DNA of 64,000 nt from Pelagibius marinus (lineage in GTDB: Bacteria; Pseudomonadota; Alphaproteobacteria; Kiloniellales; Kiloniellaceae). A program made the translations under genes and the position numbers. Where the stretch lies: positions 1 to 64,000 of the forward strand of contig NZ_JACSDK010000011.1 in NCBI RefSeq assembly GCF_014925385.1. The letters run 5' to 3'. Shown here in pieces: positions 61,333-64,000 of this stretch. Numbering within the stretch: the stretch's first letter is position 1; each line of letters opens with the position of its first letter. The notes under the pieces are model-generated. The model was given only the letters and a program-made list of their open reading frames with translations. It had not been told where the DNA came from and searched no databases.

Positions 61333-64000
61333 AACCCCGTCGTCGCCAACAGTTCCGTCTCGGAGAGACCCAGGGGCTGGGCTTCGGCCCCGCCGCCGGT
61401 GACCAGGCCCGCCGGGGCCGCCTCGCTGCCGCCGGCCGGGGGCGTGCCGATCACCAGGACGTCGTCGATGGTGATCTCGGTGTACTCGTCGGACCAGGTC
61501 TTCTTGCTGTTGTAGCCGCCGATGGCCAGGCTGTGGTCGCCAGCCGCCAGGCTGCCCAGGTCCAGCGCCGCCGCCTGCAGACCTGTCGTCTGGTCGGGGC
61601 CGCCGTTGCCGTCGCCGAAGAGTTCGTCCACGGTGATCGGCGCACCGCCGTCAATGCTGACCAGAACCTGGCTGTACTCGTCGGCCTCGTACTGGGTGGA
61701 GATCAGCAGCTCGTAGCTGAAGGTCAGGTAGACGTCCATATCGGCCGCCAGGGAGAAGTCGATCTCCCAGGCGCCGGACATGTCGGTTACCGTGCTGTTG
61801 CTGCCCGCGCCGAGGTCGATGGTAAGGGCGCCGCCGGACCAGTTGCCGTCCGCGTCGGACTGGGAGGCCGGTCCGCCGAAGACGCCGTCGCTGTAGACGA
61901 AGCCCCCCGTATCGCCGCCGGCATTGAAGTCGGCCTCGACCAGGGTCACCGGCCCGGTCGGCTCGGGATCGTCGTTCAGGATCGTGCCGCCGGCGGAGGC
62001 GCCGGTGATCTCGCCGCCCACAGCCGGGTTGGAGAGGATCACGGTGAAACCCTCGTCGGCCTCGAAGTCGGTGTCGCCGACGACCTCGATGGAGATCGTC
62101 GCTTCGCTCACGCCGGGGGTGTCGAAGATGATGCTGCCGCCGGGCAGCAGGCCGCCCAGGAAGTCGTCCGCGTCGGCCGCGGCGCCGCCGGAGCCGACGA
62201 CGGTGAAATCGACACTCCCGTTCTGCACCAGGTCGCCGCTACGGGTCACGGTGAAGGTGAAGATCGTGGTGCCGGCGTCGCCCTCGCTCAGCACCGCGTT
62301 GTCGGCGGCGATGGCGTAGCTGGTGTCGATGGGCTCGGGCGGCGCGGTCGGCGTGGCCGTCGCCGTCACGTCGTCGATGGTGAGGTCGGTGAACTCGTCG
62401 GACCAGGTTTTCTTGTTGTTGAAGCCGCCGATGGTCAGGCTGTGGTCGCCGGCCGCCAGGACGCCGAGCACCGCGCTGAAGGTCTGCGGGCCGGTGCTCT
62501 GCGCGCCGCCGCCGTTGCCGTTGCCGGTCAGGCTGTCGACCAGGATCGGCGCGCCGCCGTCGATGCTGACCAGCAGCTGGCTGTACTCGTCCGCCTCGTA
62601 CTGCTCCGACTGGGTCAGCTCGTAGAGGAAGGACAGCGAGACCTCGCTTTCCGTGTCCAGGGTGAAGCTGGTGGTCCAGCCGCCGGACATGTCGGTGACC
62701 GTGGTGTTGCTGCCGCCGCCGAGATCGACCCGCAGCGCGCCGCTGTCCCAGCTGCCGTCGGCGTCGCCCCCGGCCGAGCCGCCGAAGCTGTTGTCCGCGT
62801 AGGTGAAACTGCCGCTGTCGCTGTCGAAGCTCTCGTCGATGACGGTGACGGGCCCCACCGGCGGCGTGTCGTCGTTCAGGATGGTGCCCTCGGCGCTGGC
62901 GGTGGTGATGGCGGAACCCGCCGAAGAGTTCGAGAGGGTGACGGTGAAGGTCTCGTCTGCCTCGAAGTCGGTATCGCCTGCAACGTTGACGTTGACGGTC
63001 TTGCTGACCTCGCCGGCGGCGAAGTTCACCGTGCCGCCGGGCAGGCTGCCGCCGAAGTCGGCGCTGTTGACATCGCTGCCGCTGACCGCCCAGTCGACGG
63101 ACTCGGCCCCCGAAGTGTCGCCGGAACGGGTGACGGTGAAGCTATAGGCCGTCGTGCCGGCGTCGCCCTCGGCCTTGACCGCGTCTTCGGCGGCGATGGC
63201 GAGGACGGTCGGCGGCGGGGCGCTGTCGTCGTTCAAAATGGTGCCCTCGGCGCTGACGGAGATGATCTGCGCGCCTGCCGAAGGATTGGAAAGCCGGATC
63301 CAAATCAGCTCGTCCGCTTCGATGTCGGTGTCGCCGACGACCTGCAGCGTAATGAGCTTGCTGGTCTCTCCGGCGGCGAAGCTCACGGTGCCGCTCGGCA
63401 AGACGCCCCCGAGGAAATCGTCTGCGCCGGCCTCCAGCGCCGTGGTGGGCGCCTGCACGGCGTAGTCGACGGAATCGGCCCCGGAGGTGTCGCCCGAGCG
63501 CGTCACGGTGAAGGTGAAGGCGGTAGTGCCGGCATCGCCTTCGGCCTTGACCGCGTCCTCGGCGGCCAGGGCGAAGAAGGTCGACGGCGGGGCCGGGTCG
63601 TCGTTGAGGATGGTGCCGCCGGCGCTCGGTGTGGTGATTTCGGAGCCCGCCGAGGGGTTGGAGAGGGTGACGGTGAAGTCCTCGTCGGCCTCGAAATCCG
63701 TGTCGCCGGCCACGTTGACAGTGATCGTCTTGCTGGCCTCGCCGGCGGCGAAGCTTACGGTGCCGCTCGGCAGGTTGCCGCCGAGGAAGTCGCTGCCGTC
63801 GGCCTCGCTGCTGGTGACTGTCCAATCGACGGAACCGGCCCCGGAAAAATCGCCGGAGCGGCTCACGGTGAAGGTAAAGGCGGTGCTGCTGGCATCGCCC
63901 TCGGCCTTGACCGCATCCTCGGCGGCCAGGGCGAAGAAGGTCGACGGCGGGGCCGGGTCGTCGTTGAGGATGGTGCCGTCGGCGGTTGCGATGGTGATTT
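61329..64000 (-). CDS. Large Calx-beta repeat surface protein, C-terminal 889 residues
   Basis: The frame is open from the window end (64000), so the N-terminus is missing; internal methionines are not starts. Visible are four full Calx-beta domains and the end of a fifth, each with DAVKAEGDAGTTAFTFTVTR, SVSFAAGE..KTITV, DTDFEADEDFTVTLSNPS and an ILNDD end. Two copies of a different module of about 150 residues (DMSGGW ... YEADEYSQ ... KTWSDE ... TIDDV), resembling a lectin-like jelly-roll, sit after the fourth and fifth Calx-beta domains. The tail (GLVTGGGAEAQPLGLSETELLATTGF) has no hemolysin-type nonapeptide repeats or beta-barrel. Calcium binding is known for Calx-beta, and adhesion is the usual role. 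Confidence 0.9.
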   Translation of the reverse strand, partial: ITIATADGTILNDDPAPPSTFFALAAEDAVKAEGDASSTAFTFTVSRSGDFSGAGSVDWTVTSSEADGSDFLGGNLPSGTVSFAAGEASKTITVNVAGDTDFEADEDFTVTLSNPSAGSEITTPSAGGTILNDDPAPPSTFFALAAEDAVKAEGDAGTTAFTFTVTRSGDTSGADSVDYAVQAPTTALEAGADDFLGGVLPSGTVSFAAGETSKLITLQVVGDTDIEADELIWIRLSNPSAGAQIISVSAEGTILNDDSAPPPTVLAIAAEDAVKAEGDAGTTAYSFTVTRSGDTSGAESVDWAVSGSDVNSADFGGSLPGGTVNFAAGEVSKTVNVNVAGDTDFEADETFTVTLSNSSAGSAITTASAEGTILNDDTPPVGPVTVIDESFDSDSGSFTYADNSFGGSAGGDADGSWDSGALRVDLGGGSNTTVTDMSGGWTTSFTLDTESEVSLSFLYELTQSEQYEADEYSQLLVSIDGGAPILVDSLTGNGNGGGAQSTGPQTFSAVLGVLAAGDHSLTIGGFNNKKTWSDEFTDLTIDDVTATATPTAPPEPIDTSYAIAADNAVLSEGDAGTTIFTFTVTRSGDLVQNGSVDFTVVGSGGAAADADDFLGGLLPGGSIIFDTPGVSEATISIEVVGDTDFEADEGFTVILSNPAVGGEITGASAGGTILNDDPEPTGPVTLVEADFNAGGDTGGFVYSDGVFGGPASQSDADGNWSGGALTIDLGAGSNSTVTDMSGAWEIDFSLAADMDVYLTFSYELLISTQYEADEYSQVLVSIDGGAPITVDELFGDGNGGPDQTTGLQAAALDLGSLAAGDHSLAIGGYNSKKTWSDEYTEITIDDVLVIGTPPAGGSEAAPAGLVTGGGAEAQPLGLSETELLATTGF

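Overview
The window is 64 kb of GC-rich DNA with short intergenic gaps and many ATGA-type stop/start overlaps. The gene families point to an alphaproteobacterium of the Rhodospirillales/Kiloniellales kind: UbiTUV, a DUF4212/VC_2705-type symporter pair, a DUF294 fusion protein, EutBC, DUF1194, TupABC, and several TRAP and aromatic-acid genes. This placement rests on gene content only. No phage, plasmid, CRISPR or transposase genes were recognised.

Layout. 0-5.5 kb: the 3' part of an initiator tRNA with its terminator, a SpoIIAA-like protein, a LOG-family protein, a tarD/Ldh-family operon and a four-domain rhodanese. 5.5-11.5 kb: the anaerobic ubiquinone genes ubiT-ubiU-ubiV. A 182-bp direct repeat carrying the ubiT promoter and 5' end brackets a 3.2-kb insert with an AraC-type regulator and an inverse-autotransporter-like protein. 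11.6-18.3 kb: tartrate dehydrogenase, a YggT-like protein, the symporter with its small partner, and an exonuclease-CBS-nucleotidyltransferase fusion. 18.3-25.6 kb: a compositionally odd orphan, an Old-Yellow-Enzyme/TetR/YciI/Tag operon, a tandem AAA+ ATPase and a second orphan. 25.6-32 kb: eutB-eutC, a winged-helix/TPR regulator facing a soxY-soxZ pair whose SoxY lacks the carrier cysteine, an NDUFA9-like SDR and 5-formyl-THF cyclo-ligase.

32-45 kb: an aromatic/TRAP district. It contains a DctP-flavoprotein monooxygenase-MarR operon behind a perfect palindrome, pobA divergent from an AraC regulator, a racemase/DUF1611 cassette lying between two duplicated hemerythrin genes, and a TRAP system (dctQM plus dctP). 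A 67-bp upstream element is shared by pobA and dctQM, which suggests they are co-regulated. 45-53.4 kb: two minisatellites, a MetE-like methyltransferase, an HTH/anion-binding regulator, a SAM methyltransferase, a tungstate ABC transporter (tupBCA), an MFS protein and an ABC membrane domain without an ATPase. 53.6-64 kb: a 40-residue basic protein, LysR, RidA, sulfopyruvate-decarboxylase-like subunits, an SDR and L-idonate dehydrogenase (sugar-acid metabolism), a DUF1194 protein, small exported proteins, and the C-terminal 889 residues of a Calx-beta repeat protein that runs off the window.

Best leads. (1) A 14-bp palindrome centred exactly 41.5 bp upstream of the ubiT ATG, with a -10-like box at -12 to -7, predicts a leaderless, FNR/CRP-activated ubiTUV transcript; the same arrangement is duplicated in front of a truncated ubiT. 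(2) The shared pobA/dctQM promoter element. (3) A SoxYZ pair without the substrate-carrying cysteine. (4) A cassette insertion beside a duplicated hemerythrin gene whose 3' flank appears better conserved than its coding part.
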